From NCBI RefSeq assembly GCF_000420505.1, contig NZ_ATVB01000001.1, positions 1-64,000 on the forward strand: a DNA stretch of 64,000 nt, read 5' to 3'. This DNA comes from Alloscardovia omnicolens DSM 21503. GTDB lineage: Bacteria; Actinomycetota; Actinomycetes; Actinomycetales; Bifidobacteriaceae. Positions within the stretch are counted from its first letter, which is position 1, and every line of letters begins with the position of its first letter. The position numbers were made by a program, and so were the translations under genes. Positions 1 to 10,767 of the stretch are shown piece after piece. The notes below the pieces were generated by a model that was given only the letters and a program-made list of their open reading frames with translations, searched no databases and was not told where the DNA came from.

Positions 1-362
1 TCTACCAAGTCACGCTTCACGAACCACCCCAGGACTCCTACACACCGCAATAATAACCAGATAAGCCCAACCACAACCAAAACCCCACGAAAACCCCAAA
101 AGACAGATTAAACCACGTCTTCTAAGAATATTTATTTGCTCAGGAATTGACATGAATAGTTTATGCATCTGACGCATCATCTCCCCTTATTCACAAAGGG
201 CTACAACATAATGTGTAGCCCTTTGTGAATCGAACAATGTCCGACTTCATCACATGCAAAAGCGTATCAAAAATATTCGTTCAAAAAGAAATTAATCTTT
301 GATGAGTATCACGGGTTGTACCTTTTCCAGCATCCTCCCCTCCTCGCGCTACCATCAAAACC
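1..362. other. Intergenic region with a perfect hairpin
   Basis: I see no convincing gene here. The clear structure is a perfect 17-bp inverted repeat (189-205 and 214-230) with an 8-nt loop. Neither strand has a T-tract after it, so it may be a factor-independent terminator of weak type, a leader structure of the following gene, or the end of a gene outside the window. A TTGACA hexamer lies at 147-152, but no good -10 box is spaced correctly from it. Confidence 0.5.
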
Positions 363-1223
363 ATGCAGATAATCCATGTTGACAGCCTAGAAGATAAGCG
401 TTTACACGCCTACATCAATTTAACCGAAGTTCAGCTGCGTAATCGTTTAGAGCCAGATGAGGGTATCTTTATTGCAGAAAGTCCTAAAGTTATTGATCGA
501 GCTTTAGCAGCCGACCGCGAGCCGCTTTCCTTCCTTGTCGAGGAGGCATGGCTCGAAGGCATGCGTTCAACTTTTGAGCTAGTCGATGCTCGCTGGGGCA
601 TGAATATTCCCGTTTTTGTGGCTTCTGAAGCTTTACTTAAACAATTGACTGGCTACCGTTTACACCGTGGCGCTATGTGTGCGATGCGTCGCTGGGAGTT
701 GCCAAGTGTTTCTGATATTTGTGCGCATGCTCGGCGAGTAGCTGTTATGGAAAATATTGTTGACTTTACAAATGTTGGTGCTCTCATGCGTTCAGCAGCT
801 GCTTTAGGTGTTGATGCTGTGCTCGCTACCCCATCATGTTTAGATCCGTTATATAGGCGTGCTATCCGGGTATCTATGGGAACTGTTTTTCAAGTTCCTT
901 GGACGCGCATTGGCGGAGATAATCGTAAGAATTGGCCAAATCCCTCTATTGAGGAGCTTAAAGATTTAGATTTTACTACTGTTGCTATGGCTTTGACCGA
1001 TGATTCTATAAGCATGCAAGAATTATCGGCACGTATACATAGCGCGCCTGAAGATCCGCAACATATTGAAAAAGTTGCTTTGATTTTTGGTACTGAAGGT
1101 GACGGATTGAGCCGATATACTTTAGCTGCCACAGATCTTACAGTAAAAATTCCTATGAGTCACGGTGTAGATAGTTTGAATGTAGCAGCTTCAAGTGCGG
1201 TAGCATTTTACGCAACCATGTAA
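363..1223 (+). CDS. TrmH/SpoU-family RNA 2'-O-methyltransferase
   Basis: This is a SAM-dependent SPOUT-class methyltransferase that would methylate a ribose 2'-hydroxyl in rRNA or tRNA in the cytosol. All three SpoU motifs are visible: NIVDFTNVGALMRSAAALG (about 131-149), IFGTEGDGLS (241-250) and IPMSHGVDSLNVAASSAVAF (263-282), which together form the knotted SAM and dimer interface. The N-terminal ~120 residues are the substrate-binding region typical of the longer (~280 aa) members. The exact target nucleotide cannot be read from the sequence. The gene stands alone and converges on uraA across a shared hairpin terminator. Family assignment is secure, substrate is not. Confidence 0.88.
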   Translation: MQIIHVDSLEDKRLHAYINLTEVQLRNRLEPDEGIFIAESPKVIDRALAADREPLSFLVEEAWLEGMRSTFELVDARWGMNIPVFVASEALLKQLTGYRLHRGAMCAMRRWELPSVSDICAHARRVAVMENIVDFTNVGALMRSAAALGVDAVLATPSCLDPLYRRAIRVSMGTVFQVPWTRIGGDNRKNWPNPSIEELKDLDFTTVAMALTDDSISMQELSARIHSAPEDPQHIEKVALIFGTEGDGLSRYTLAATDLTVKIPMSHGVDSLNVAASSAVAFYATM

Positions 1224-1226
1224 AAA

Positions 1227-1258
1227 AATAAAGCCGAGACCTGTGCCTCGGCTTTATT
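1227..1258. terminator. Bidirectional terminator between trmH-like gene and uraA
   Basis: A perfect 12-bp stem (1227-1238 with 1247-1258) with an 8-nt loop. It is flanked by an A-run on the left and ends in TTTATT, so it can work as an intrinsic terminator on both strands. It lies between two convergent stop codons. Confidence 0.85.
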
Positions 1259-1265
1259 CATGTCT

Positions 1266-2591
1266 TTAGTTTTCGTGGACGGAGTAAGGAGTATCTGGAT
1301 TTTCTCCAATATAATCATCTTGGTCCACAACAGCTCCGGTGAGCTTACCGAGATTCTTCAAACCGTGGTAAACAATCAAAGCTGCAAAAGAGCCGATAGC
1401 GATACCATTGAAGCTCACGCCTTGAACTGCGAAGGTAAAGTTTGCAATACCCACAATCATGACTACTGCTGCCACCATCATGTTTACGGTCTTACCAAAG
1501 TCAACCTTGTTTTCTACCCAAATGCGCACACCGAGCATACCAATCATGCCGTAAAGCAATGTGGTTACGCCGCCAAGAACGCCGGTTGGAATTGTGTTAA
1601 TAATAGCGCCAAACTTAGGGCACAAGCTCAAGATAAGAGCGAATCCTGCAGCAAACCAGTATGCCAATGTGGAATATACCTTCGTTGCTGCCATAACGCC
1701 AATATTTTCTGCGTATGTTGTGGTACCGGAACCGCCACCCAAACCGGCGAGCATAGTACCCAAACCATCAGCAAACAATGAGCGACCAATCTGTGGATCA
1801 TAGTCTCGACCAGTCATCAAGGACACAGACTTTACGTGACCAATATTCTCAGCAATAAGCACTAATACTACTGGCAGGAACATAAGCAAAATGGAGAAAT
1901 CAACTTCAGGAGTATGGAATTTAGGTAGACCAATCCACGCTGCTTCTTTTACCGGTTGGAAGTCAACTTGCTGACGTACAACAGCATAAATATAACCAAT
2001 CAAAACGCCGAGCAAAATATTCAAGCGACCAAGCATACCCTTAAACAAAACTGCGCACAGCATAACAGCAAGCAGAGTTACGAGAGCAGTATCTGGAGCG
2101 CTCTTAAAGTTATTCCATGCTGAAGGAGCTAAATTAAAGCCAATAATCGCTACAATAGCACCATTGACCACAGGAGGCATGATTTTATCAATCCATGCAG
2201 AGCCTGCGAAGTGCACGATAGCACCAACAAGGGCTAAAGCTAAACCTGTGCATAAAATACCAAAGCTAGCTACGCCCAAACCTTTATGAGCAGTAGTTAC
2301 CGCAGCAATAGGTGCTATAAAACCAAACGAGCTACCTAAATAACTAGGTAGCTTGTTGTTATTAATAAGAAGAAATAGTGCAGTCGACAATGCGGTGAAG
2401 AACAATGTTGTCGATGGATCAAAACCCGTCAAAATTGGAACGAGGAATGTTGCACCAAACATTGCAATCACATGCTGAGCACCTACGCTCATTGTACGAA
2501 TAATAGTTAAACGTTCTTCAGGCTCAATTACTTCGCCTGGAGCAATATGTTTTCCATCTCCATGGAGTTGCCATGTGAAATTCAACGACAT
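1266..2591 (-). CDS. uraA: Uracil permease (NCS2 family)
   Basis: This is an integral membrane nucleobase symporter, about 14 transmembrane segments, that imports uracil with protons. The 441-residue protein has the NCS2 core: a MSVGAQHVIAMFGATFLVP segment near the start, the AENIGHVKSVS stretch in the transport core, and GGSGTTTYAENIGVMAATKV, which carries the conserved substrate-site Glu. This pattern is closer to UraA/PyrP than to the xanthine carriers, one of which is encoded at 28982-30379. The gene reads leftward, 126 nt after the end of the SUF operon. An intrinsic terminator sits only about 20 nt ahead of its start codon, leaving little room for a private promoter. It may depend on read-through. 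Confidence 0.92.
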   Translation of the reverse strand: MSLNFTWQLHGDGKHIAPGEVIEPEERLTIIRTMSVGAQHVIAMFGATFLVPILTGFDPSTTLFFTALSTALFLLINNNKLPSYLGSSFGFIAPIAAVTTAHKGLGVASFGILCTGLALALVGAIVHFAGSAWIDKIMPPVVNGAIVAIIGFNLAPSAWNNFKSAPDTALVTLLAVMLCAVLFKGMLGRLNILLGVLIGYIYAVVRQQVDFQPVKEAAWIGLPKFHTPEVDFSILLMFLPVVLVLIAENIGHVKSVSLMTGRDYDPQIGRSLFADGLGTMLAGLGGGSGTTTYAENIGVMAATKVYSTLAYWFAAGFALILSLCPKFGAIINTIPTGVLGGVTTLLYGMIGMLGVRIWVENKVDFGKTVNMMVAAVVMIVGIANFTFAVQGVSFNGIAIGSFAALIVYHGLKNLGKLTGAVVDQDDYIGENPDTPYSVHEN

Positions 2592-2611
2592 AATCTCTCA
2601 ATCTTTCTCTC

Positions 2612-2670
2612 AAAAAAGCGCTCCCAATCAGCTCAAGCATTATGTTATTAGCCTAAGCTCACTAGGAGCG
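2612..2670 (-). terminator. Terminator after the SUF operon, immediately upstream of uraA
   Basis: On the minus strand a GGAGCG/CGCTCC stem (2665-2670 with 2619-2624) closes a loop that itself contains an imperfect AGCTTAGGC/GCTTGAGCT helix. It is followed by six T (2617-2612). It would end the SUF transcript, and its closeness to the uraA start makes regulated read-through possible. Confidence 0.7.
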
Positions 2671-2716
2671 TCTTTACTACATCGTTGAGATTTTATTGTA
2701 GCGCGAGCATGAGAAT

Positions 2717-3280
2717 TTATGCGTATGCACGCGGTAAATTATTGAGATTAAAGCCCAGAGCGGCGAGTTGCGCTGCGCCTTCTTCTGTAATCATGTCCAC
2801 ATTCCATGCAGGTGTCCACGTCCAATCAACACGGAATTCCTCTACTAATCCAGCAAGAACAGCAGCACATTCATCTTCAATAAGATCGGTTAATGGGCAT
2901 GCTGGTGTGGTAAGCGTCATAGTTAAAATAGCTCGGCCGAGTTCATCGATTTCAATGCCATAGACTAAACCGAGATCAACAACATCCACACCCAGTTCAG
3001 GATCAGTAACCTGATGGAGAGCTTCCTTTACATCTTTAGCCGTTACCCTACCGATTTCATCAATGAATGTTAAGGTAACGCCTTTAAATTCCTCTGTGTT
3101 TTGTGCCTCAGTCATTTGGGATGCCTCCTTGACCTGAGCTTTTTTATATGATTCTTCTAGCATACCTGCTGAGGAAGGATTCTGGGCAATTTGTTGTGCA
3201 AGCTGTGAGTCATCAAAAACACGTGACACTGCATCAAGAATACTGCCCGAAGGTTGTGGAACCAGATTGTTGGCTGCCAT
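2717..3280 (-). CDS. SufT-type Fe-S assembly factor (MIP18/DUF59 domain)
   Basis: This is the last gene of the SUF operon and a probable iron-sulfur cluster maturation or carrier protein. The C-terminal half (about 78-175) is a DUF59/MIP18 domain with DPELGVDVVDLGLVY (93-107) and TTPACPLTDLIEDE (124-137). The Cys at 128 is the residue implicated in function in this family. The 75-residue N-terminal extension (low complexity, Ala/Gln rich) is longer than in minimal SufT proteins. The chosen ATG at 3280 follows GGGAGAAA at good spacing. The gap to sufU is 20 nt, so it is co-transcribed with it. Confidence 0.85.
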   Translation of the reverse strand: MAANNLVPQPSGSILDAVSRVFDDSQLAQQIAQNPSSAGMLEESYKKAQVKEASQMTEAQNTEEFKGVTLTFIDEIGRVTAKDVKEALHQVTDPELGVDVVDLGLVYGIEIDELGRAILTMTLTTPACPLTDLIEDECAAVLAGLVEEFRVDWTWTPAWNVDMITEEGAAQLAALGFNLNNLPRAYA

Positions 3281-3300
3281 AATCTTGTTTCTCCCTGATT

Positions 3301-3873
3301 TTATTGATTGATATGAGTGAGCGCTTGAGCGGCTGAATCTTTAAGACCTTCCCATCCTAAAAGAGCGCATTTAATACGCATCGGATAGCGCGATACGCCT
3401 TGAAAAACTATGGCATCGTCGAGCGATTCGATTTCTTCTTCATTTTCTAGACCTGCTCCACGTGATTCCATGAGTTTATGGAAGGTTCGGAACAATTCCA
3501 TAGCCTCGTCGAGAGTTTTTCCAGCAACCAGATCATACATAATAGATAGGCTTGCTTGAGAAATAGAGCATCCTTGTCCGTCCCACATAAGTTTTTCAAT
3601 GCGGATAGGTTCGCCGTTTTTTCCATTCGTAAGCTCTACCCACACAGTTACTTCATCTCCACAGGTTGGATTGAATTGATGAGATTGTGCTGTAACGCAA
3701 TACTCATGTTCTGCACTCAAAGTTGCATGTGCTACAGCATTATCTGATTTTTCTGCGTCAGCACTGGTAATGTCCGCTGCAAACTTCTGCTTACCATGAG
3801 GCGCTTTCGATGCTTCGAGAATAACCTCTTGATACATCTGTTCCAGCTCAGCATTACTCATTGACTCGAACAT
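3301..3873 (-). CDS. sufU: SUF scaffold / sulfur-transfer protein SufU
   Basis: SufU accepts sulfur from SufS through a zinc-bound site and passes it to the SufBCD complex. The zinc ligands are visible: CGDE (Cys71 and Asp73), GQGCSIS (Cys102) and IKCALLGW (Cys169). At 190 residues it is longer than Firmicutes SufU (~147). The extra length is an insertion of about 30 residues between the first helix and CGDE (about 30-62), rich in Ala/Asp/Ser. The gene begins 12 nt after sufS ends. Confidence 0.92.
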   Translation of the reverse strand: MFESMSNAELEQMYQEVILEASKAPHGKQKFAADITSADAEKSDNAVAHATLSAEHEYCVTAQSHQFNPTCGDEVTVWVELTNGKNGEPIRIEKLMWDGQGCSISQASLSIMYDLVAGKTLDEAMELFRTFHKLMESRGAGLENEEEIESLDDAIVFQGVSRYPMRIKCALLGWEGLKDSAAQALTHINQ

Positions 3874-3885
3874 ACAACTCCTCGT

Positions 3886-5154
3886 TTAGCGGTGGAAGAA
3901 ACCGTATACTTCTGCAACAGCTTCTAAAAGACGGTCAATATCCTCATGCGTATTGTACACGCCTAGAGACACACGGTTAGACGCATACACGCCGAAATGA
4001 CGGTGAATTGGTTGAGCACAGTGGTGTCCCACACGAATAGCAATACCGCGAGAATCAATAAACTGCCCCACATCATGAGGATGAACATCGTCAATCTCAA
4101 ACGCTACTGTGCCTATGCGATCTGTTGTATCTGTTGGTCCTAAAATACGCACATGGTCAATATCTTGAATCTGCATAAGGTGTTCTACAAGCTCATGTTC
4201 ATGTGCGGCTAGGTTTTCCATACCTAAGTCCATCATCCAGTTAGCAGCAACTCCTGATGCCACAACTTGAGCAACCGGCTGTGTACCCGCTTCAAATTTA
4301 GCTGGAGGAGCCATATATTGTGCCGGCTTATCTAACCATGCAAGCTCCACCATAGACCCTCCGAAATTCATCGGAGGTAGTTTTTCGAGCATCTCGCGTT
4401 TGCCATAGAGGAAACCAACACCTGTAGGTCCATACATTTTATGCGCGCTAAAAGCGGCAAAATCAACATCAAGTTCATGTACATCGATAGGAAGATGAGG
4501 AACGCTTTGGCAGGCGTCGAGTACAACTATTGCACCAACTTCATGCGCCCTACGCACAATAGCTGGAATATCGGTGGTAGCTCCCGTCACATTCGATATA
4601 TGAGTAACAGCCACTATTTTCGTATGCTCAGTAATAACACGTGCAAGAGATTCAGAAGTAGTAACAATGCGTCCTGAATCATCTAAATCAAAGAAGTCTA
4701 AACGCGCACCTGTTCTACGAGCAAGCTCTTGGAAAGGTAAAAGAACTGAATGATGTTCTGCTCGAGAAGTTACAATGCTATCTGAAGGTCCTACAGCAAA
4801 AGGTTCTATACCGTCATGACTGGCATGATCAAAAGCATTAGCAAGCATATTCAGGCCAGCGGTTGCTCCCCCAGTTACAACGATTTCATCAGAACCTTCT
4901 CCATAATGCGCACCGATTAAACGTGCCACTGCGTAGCGGCCGTTTTCGTATTCATCCGTGCTCAATGATGCTAATTCGTGTGCACCGCGGTGAACGCCTG
5001 CATTAATTGTGCTGTAAAACGCGGATTCAGCATTAATAACAGCCTGAGGTTTTTGAGAAGTAGCGCCAGAATCTAAGTACACTAACGGATATCCATGCAC
5101 TTCCTGTGTGAGAAGAGGGAATTGAGAACGAATAGTGTTGCTATTAAATGACAT
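3886..5154 (-). CDS. sufS: Cysteine desulfurase (SufS type)
   Basis: A class V PLP-dependent enzyme that removes sulfur from cysteine to give alanine and an enzyme persulfide for SufU. SAHKMYGPTG carries the PLP lysine (Lys239), TRAEHHS lies in the cofactor pocket, and RVGHHCAQP carries the persulfide cysteine (Cys379) in the short active-site loop typical of group II (SufS) desulfurases. At 422 residues it is full length. It is separated from sufC by 92 nt containing a hairpin, the largest gap inside the operon. Confidence 0.95.
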   Translation of the reverse strand: MSFNSNTIRSQFPLLTQEVHGYPLVYLDSGATSQKPQAVINAESAFYSTINAGVHRGAHELASLSTDEYENGRYAVARLIGAHYGEGSDEIVVTGGATAGLNMLANAFDHASHDGIEPFAVGPSDSIVTSRAEHHSVLLPFQELARRTGARLDFFDLDDSGRIVTTSESLARVITEHTKIVAVTHISNVTGATTDIPAIVRRAHEVGAIVVLDACQSVPHLPIDVHELDVDFAAFSAHKMYGPTGVGFLYGKREMLEKLPPMNFGGSMVELAWLDKPAQYMAPPAKFEAGTQPVAQVVASGVAANWMMDLGMENLAAHEHELVEHLMQIQDIDHVRILGPTDTTDRIGTVAFEIDDVHPHDVGQFIDSRGIAIRVGHHCAQPIHRHFGVYASNRVSLGVYNTHEDIDRLLEAVAEVYGFFHR

Positions 5155-5190
5155 GGATAACTCCTCATAACGTACGTAAAAATAACAATA

Positions 5191-5230
5191 CAGCTTATGA
5201 CAACGTTATGAGGAACATCGCCATAAGCTG
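5191..5230 (-). other. Hairpin in the sufC-sufS gap
   Basis: A 9-bp inverted repeat (5191-5199 with 5222-5230). On the coding (minus) strand it is followed by a T-rich stretch. It could be a leaky terminator or an RNA processing site that lowers sufS-sufU-sufT expression relative to sufB-D-C. Confidence 0.45.
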
Positions 5231-5246
5231 AACAGTCTCTGGGTGT

Positions 5247-6023
5247 TTATGCCTGAGCAGACTCGGTTGTACCTTCTGGAAGATACTTGTCGTAACCGTG
5301 CTCTTCCAAATAATCAGCCAGTTCAGGACCTGCTGTTTCTACAATATGACCATCGGCAAATACATGCACAATATCTGGCTTAATGTACTTGAGAATACGG
5401 GTGTAATGGGTCACCATCATAATGCCTAAACCTGTATTATCTTTTGCACGGTTCACGCCTTCAGACACAATGCGCAAAGCATCCACATCCAAACCAGAAT
5501 CTGTTTCGTCTAAAATAGCGAACTTCGGCTTAAGTAGTTCAAGCTGGAGAACTTCTGCACGCTTCTTCTCACCGCCAGAAAATCCTTCGTTCACAGAACG
5601 AGTAGCGAACTTGGGATCCATACGAAGGTTCTTCATCGCTGCGTTAAGATCCTTGGTCCACTGGCGAATAGCTGGTGCTTCACCATCAATAGCGGTTTTA
5701 GCAGTGCGTAAGAAGTTAGTCATTGCCACGCCTGGAACCTCTACTGGATACTGCATAGCCAGGAACAAGCCTGCCTGTGCACGCTCATCTGGAGTCATTG
5801 GCAAAATATCAACGCCATCGAGCAGAACTTCACCAGAATCTACTTCATACTTAGGATGACCAGCTAAGGTATATGCCAAAGTGGATTTACCGGAACCGTT
5901 TGGTCCCATAATAGCGTGAGTTTCGTTGGAATTAATCGTTAGGTTAACGCCTTTAAGGATCTGCTTGCGACCCTCGTTTGTCTCCACGGATGCGTGAAGA
6001 TCTTTAATTTCAATAACAGACAT
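5247..6023 (-). CDS. sufC: SUF complex ATPase SufC
   Basis: The ABC-type ATPase of the SufBC2D Fe-S assembly scaffold; cytosolic and not a transporter. Walker A GPNGSGKST is at 40-48, the signature SGGEKKR at 149-155, and Walker B FAILDETDSGLD at 168-179. The ETDSGLD variant is typical of SufC. Length 258 aa is normal for the family. It lies 2 nt from sufD and so is translationally coupled. Confidence 0.96.
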   Translation of the reverse strand: MSVIEIKDLHASVETNEGRKQILKGVNLTINSNETHAIMGPNGSGKSTLAYTLAGHPKYEVDSGEVLLDGVDILPMTPDERAQAGLFLAMQYPVEVPGVAMTNFLRTAKTAIDGEAPAIRQWTKDLNAAMKNLRMDPKFATRSVNEGFSGGEKKRAEVLQLELLKPKFAILDETDSGLDVDALRIVSEGVNRAKDNTGLGIMMVTHYTRILKYIKPDIVHVFADGHIVETAGPELADYLEEHGYDKYLPEGTTESAQA

Positions 6024-6025
6024 GA

Positions 6026-7210
6026 TTACCTTTCAAGACGGGCGTGAACAGTGTTCATTAAGTGCTCGGAAATCGCTGGAATATCGATTTGTTCAATCAA
6101 TTCGTTGAAGAAGCCCGCAACCACAAGTTTTTGTGCTTCTTTCTCTGGAATACCGCGGCTCATAAGGTAGAACAGCTCTTCATCATCAAAACGTCCTACC
6201 GAGCTGGCATGTCCGGCGCCCACAATATTTCCATTTTCAATTTCCAAATTTGGTTCCGAATCTGCAATAGCGCCCGGCACCAAAATCAAGTTTCTGTTTA
6301 ACTCGTAGGAATCTGTCCCTGGAGCAGTTGGCTCAATCAAAGCATTACCCACCCACGTGGAGTGTGCATCCTTGCCTGACAAAGCTCCCTTATAAATAAC
6401 GCGAGACTTGCATTCAGGATGGTTATGTACCACCATAGTGCGATGCTCAATGTGCTCACCAGATTCAGAGAAGTAGATGCCAAGCATGGTTAAATCACCT
6501 TGCTCACCACCGAAATCCTGATCCATACGAATGCGAACCACATCGCCACCGAGGGTAACAACACTGTGACGCAAGGTAGCAGCTTTACCCACATGAATAC
6601 GATGATTACCCACATGCTTAGACTTATCAGACCATTCATGAATAAATGTGGTCGATACTTCAGAGAAATCACCAGTAGAAATCTCCACACCTTCAGCGAT
6701 ATGTGCATCACCAAAGTGCTCCACAACCACGTCAGCATGCACATTGGCAGCAGTGGTAATCACTAAATGGAAACTATCTAAATCAAAGCTGGAGCTCGTA
6801 ATCTTGAGCAAAACTGGCACAGCAGTATCTTCAGCAACATGCAAATGCACAGCGTTGTTGCCAGTATTCCATTCAACAGCAGAAACACGGTCATTCGGCT
6901 TAGACACGGTACCTGCAGGAGCCTGGCTCTTGCTGATAGTTTCAAGAGTAACCGATGCAGGAGCTTCAGACCCATCAATCGAACTGAGTTCATAGCTCAG
7001 CTGCTGAGCTGGTTCAAAAATCTCTGCAAACTCAGCGATGCGCTCGACTGGGGTAAAACGCCAATCTTCCTGCTTGCGCGTTGGCACAGCAAAATCAACA
7101 ACCTCAAAAGAGCGAGGGTTGCGGTCTGCGCTCGACGGCATTGCTGCAGGAATCGCATACGGATTATTGGGGTCTGCAACAGGAATCTGAATTTCTTTAC
7201 GTGTGTCCAC
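6026..7210 (-). CDS. sufD: SUF scaffold subunit SufD
   Basis: SufD partners SufB in the SufBC2D scaffold on which clusters are built. The 394-residue protein has the family's central beta-helix (about 120-330). Its C-terminus carries [26 protein letters not shown], which matches the corresponding SufB end and shows their common ancestry. The start is GTG at 7208-7210, and its first base is the last base of the sufB stop codon (TAGTG), so translation is tightly coupled. Confidence 0.94.
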   Translation of the reverse strand: MDTRKEIQIPVADPNNPYAIPAAMPSSADRNPRSFEVVDFAVPTRKQEDWRFTPVERIAEFAEIFEPAQQLSYELSSIDGSEAPASVTLETISKSQAPAGTVSKPNDRVSAVEWNTGNNAVHLHVAEDTAVPVLLKITSSSFDLDSFHLVITTAANVHADVVVEHFGDAHIAEGVEISTGDFSEVSTTFIHEWSDKSKHVGNHRIHVGKAATLRHSVVTLGGDVVRIRMDQDFGGEQGDLTMLGIYFSESGEHIEHRTMVVHNHPECKSRVIYKGALSGKDAHSTWVGNALIEPTAPGTDSYELNRNLILVPGAIADSEPNLEIENGNIVGAGHASSVGRFDDEELFYLMSRGIPEKEAQKLVVAGFFNELIEQIDIPAISEHLMNTVHARLER

Positions 7211-8685
7211 TATCCCACCGATCCTTCCATCTGCAGCTCGACCAAACGGTTCAGCTCCAAAGCGTATTCCATAGGAAGCTCACGCGAAATTGGTTCGACG
7301 AAGCCGCGCACAATCATGCCCATAGCTTCCTTCTCCTCAATACCGCGGCTCATAAGATAGAACAGCTGATCTTCGGATACCTTCGACACGGTTGCTTCGT
7401 GCGCCATCGACACATCGTCTTCGCGCACATCCACGTGTGGATAGGTGTCGGAACGAGAGAAATCGTCTACGAGCAAAGCATCGCACACAACGTTGGAGCT
7501 CGAACCTTCGGCGCCCTTCACAATCTTGACCAAACCGCGATAAGCAGAGCGACCACCGCCGCGCGAAATAGACTTCGCAACAATCGTGGAACTGGTATGA
7601 GGTGCCAGGTGAATCATCTTCGCACCTGTATCTTGGTACTGTCCCTTACCAGCAAAGCCCAAAGACATGGTTTCTGCCTTGGCATAAGGTTCTGCCAAAA
7701 TACATGCCGGATACTTCATGGTGGCCTTGGAACCGATATTTCCATCCACCCATTCCATGGTGCCTCCTTCGCGCACGTACGCACGCTGGGTAACCAGGTT
7801 GTACACGTTATTCGACCAGTTCTGCACCGTGGTGTAGCGCACGCGAGCATGCTTTTCTACAATAATTTCCACGATGGCAGCATGCAACGAATCCTCAGAA
7901 TAGATAGGAGCCGTACAGCCTTCTACATAATGCACGTAGGAGCCTTCGTCGGCAATAATAAGCGTGCGTTCGAACTGACCCATAGCAGGAGTATTAATAC
8001 GGAAGTACGCCTGCAGAGGAATTTCTACATGCACACCCTTTGGCACGTATACGAAGGAACCACCCGACCATGCTGCGGTATTCAACGCGCCAAACTTATT
8101 GTCTTCTGGAGAAACAACCGTACCGAAATACTTCTTTACGAGGTCTGGGTATTCGCGCACTGCCGTATCGGTATCGACGAAAATAACGCCCTGGGCAGCC
8201 AAATCGTCGCGAATGGAGTTGTAGATAACTTCTGATTCGTACTGTGCTGCCACGCCAGAGACCAGACGATTCTTTTCTGCTTCTGGAATACCTAAACGAT
8301 CGTATGTGGTGCGGATATCGTCGGGAAGCTCTTCCCAGCTCTTCGCCTGCTTTTCAATAGGCTTCACATAGTACTTAAAATCGTCGGCATCAAAACCAGA
8401 TAAGTCGACTCCCCAATCTGGCATTGGCTTGTCTACGAAAGCTTTATAGCCTCGCAAACGCATCTCCAGCATCCAATCAGGTTCACCCTTGTCTGCCGAA
8501 ATTTCTCGAACAACGTTCTCATCAATACCCTTTTTAGCAGCTTTACCTGCTTCGTCAGAGTCATGCCAACCGTAGCTGTATTCACCAAACTGAGAAATCA
8601 GCTCGTCATCTTGCTGAAGTTTCTCTGTGTTTACACCACCGCGGGCATCGATGTATTTATTCATCTCTACATCTTCGTGAGACAC
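7210..8685 (-). CDS. sufB: SUF scaffold subunit SufB
   Basis: First gene of the SUF operon and the main scaffold for nascent Fe-S clusters. Length 491 aa is typical. Recognisable stretches are [48 protein letters not shown] with its conserved Cys, and the C-terminal [25 protein letters not shown]. The start is GTG at 8683-8685, placed 6 nt after a near-perfect AAGGAGGTGA Shine-Dalgarno, which settles the start. The operon reads leftward to 2717. No SufR-type regulator is adjacent. A TACAAT -10-like box lies on the minus strand at 8719-8724, but I see no clear -35. Confidence 0.95.
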   Translation of the reverse strand: MSHEDVEMNKYIDARGGVNTEKLQQDDELISQFGEYSYGWHDSDEAGKAAKKGIDENVVREISADKGEPDWMLEMRLRGYKAFVDKPMPDWGVDLSGFDADDFKYYVKPIEKQAKSWEELPDDIRTTYDRLGIPEAEKNRLVSGVAAQYESEVIYNSIRDDLAAQGVIFVDTDTAVREYPDLVKKYFGTVVSPEDNKFGALNTAAWSGGSFVYVPKGVHVEIPLQAYFRINTPAMGQFERTLIIADEGSYVHYVEGCTAPIYSEDSLHAAIVEIIVEKHARVRYTTVQNWSNNVYNLVTQRAYVREGGTMEWVDGNIGSKATMKYPACILAEPYAKAETMSLGFAGKGQYQDTGAKMIHLAPHTSSTIVAKSISRGGGRSAYRGLVKIVKGAEGSSSNVVCDALLVDDFSRSDTYPHVDVREDDVSMAHEATVSKVSEDQLFYLMSRGIEEKEAMGMIVRGFVEPISRELPMEYALELNRLVELQMEGSVG

Positions 8686-8761
8686 GCGTCACCTCCTTAA
8701 AACATCCTCTAAGTTCCCATTGTACGGGCGTTGAGAAGTCTTTTTCTTATAAGCGAACACA

Positions 8762-8801
8762 AAGCGCCACAGATGTGACAATACTCACAACCGTGGCGCT
8801 T
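8762..8801 (-). terminator. Terminator of pyrG
   Basis: An outer 9-bp stem (8762-8770 with 8793-8801) with an inner TGTGA/TCACA helix makes a long, nearly continuous hairpin. It lies between the pyrG stop and the sufB promoter region. The T content after the stem is modest. Confidence 0.7.
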
Positions 8802-8830
8802 GGCTCGTTCGAACACTTAAGAACACTTAA

Positions 8831-10525
<1,695 letters not shown>

Positions 10526-10767
10526 TCAAAGCCTAAACACGCTGCAACTTTTCAGCATACTTTCATTCTCTGTTCAATAGACAATAAGTTTATATTATGC
10601 TCGTTTAGATTTTACTTTCAGCAGTAAAAAAATCATTTAATCGCGTATTTTAACCATTCACTCTCATCATTTTTTGCTATATTGTAGAGCTTTAAGAAAA
10701 CGTTCAATCGTAGTCTGTGTTGCACAACTACTCATAAAATCAACTGAATCTACGCGAGGACATACAT

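Noticed and set aside
1260-1781. A Cys/His-rich 173-codon plus-strand frame
   Set aside because: It is antisense to uraA. The Cys/His richness comes from the reverse complement of hydrophobic codons, not from a zinc protein.
7081-8235. A 384-codon open frame on the plus strand
   Set aside because: It is fully antisense to sufB and sufD, which have strong family motifs. Its translation has no recognisable domain and is a shadow of codon bias.
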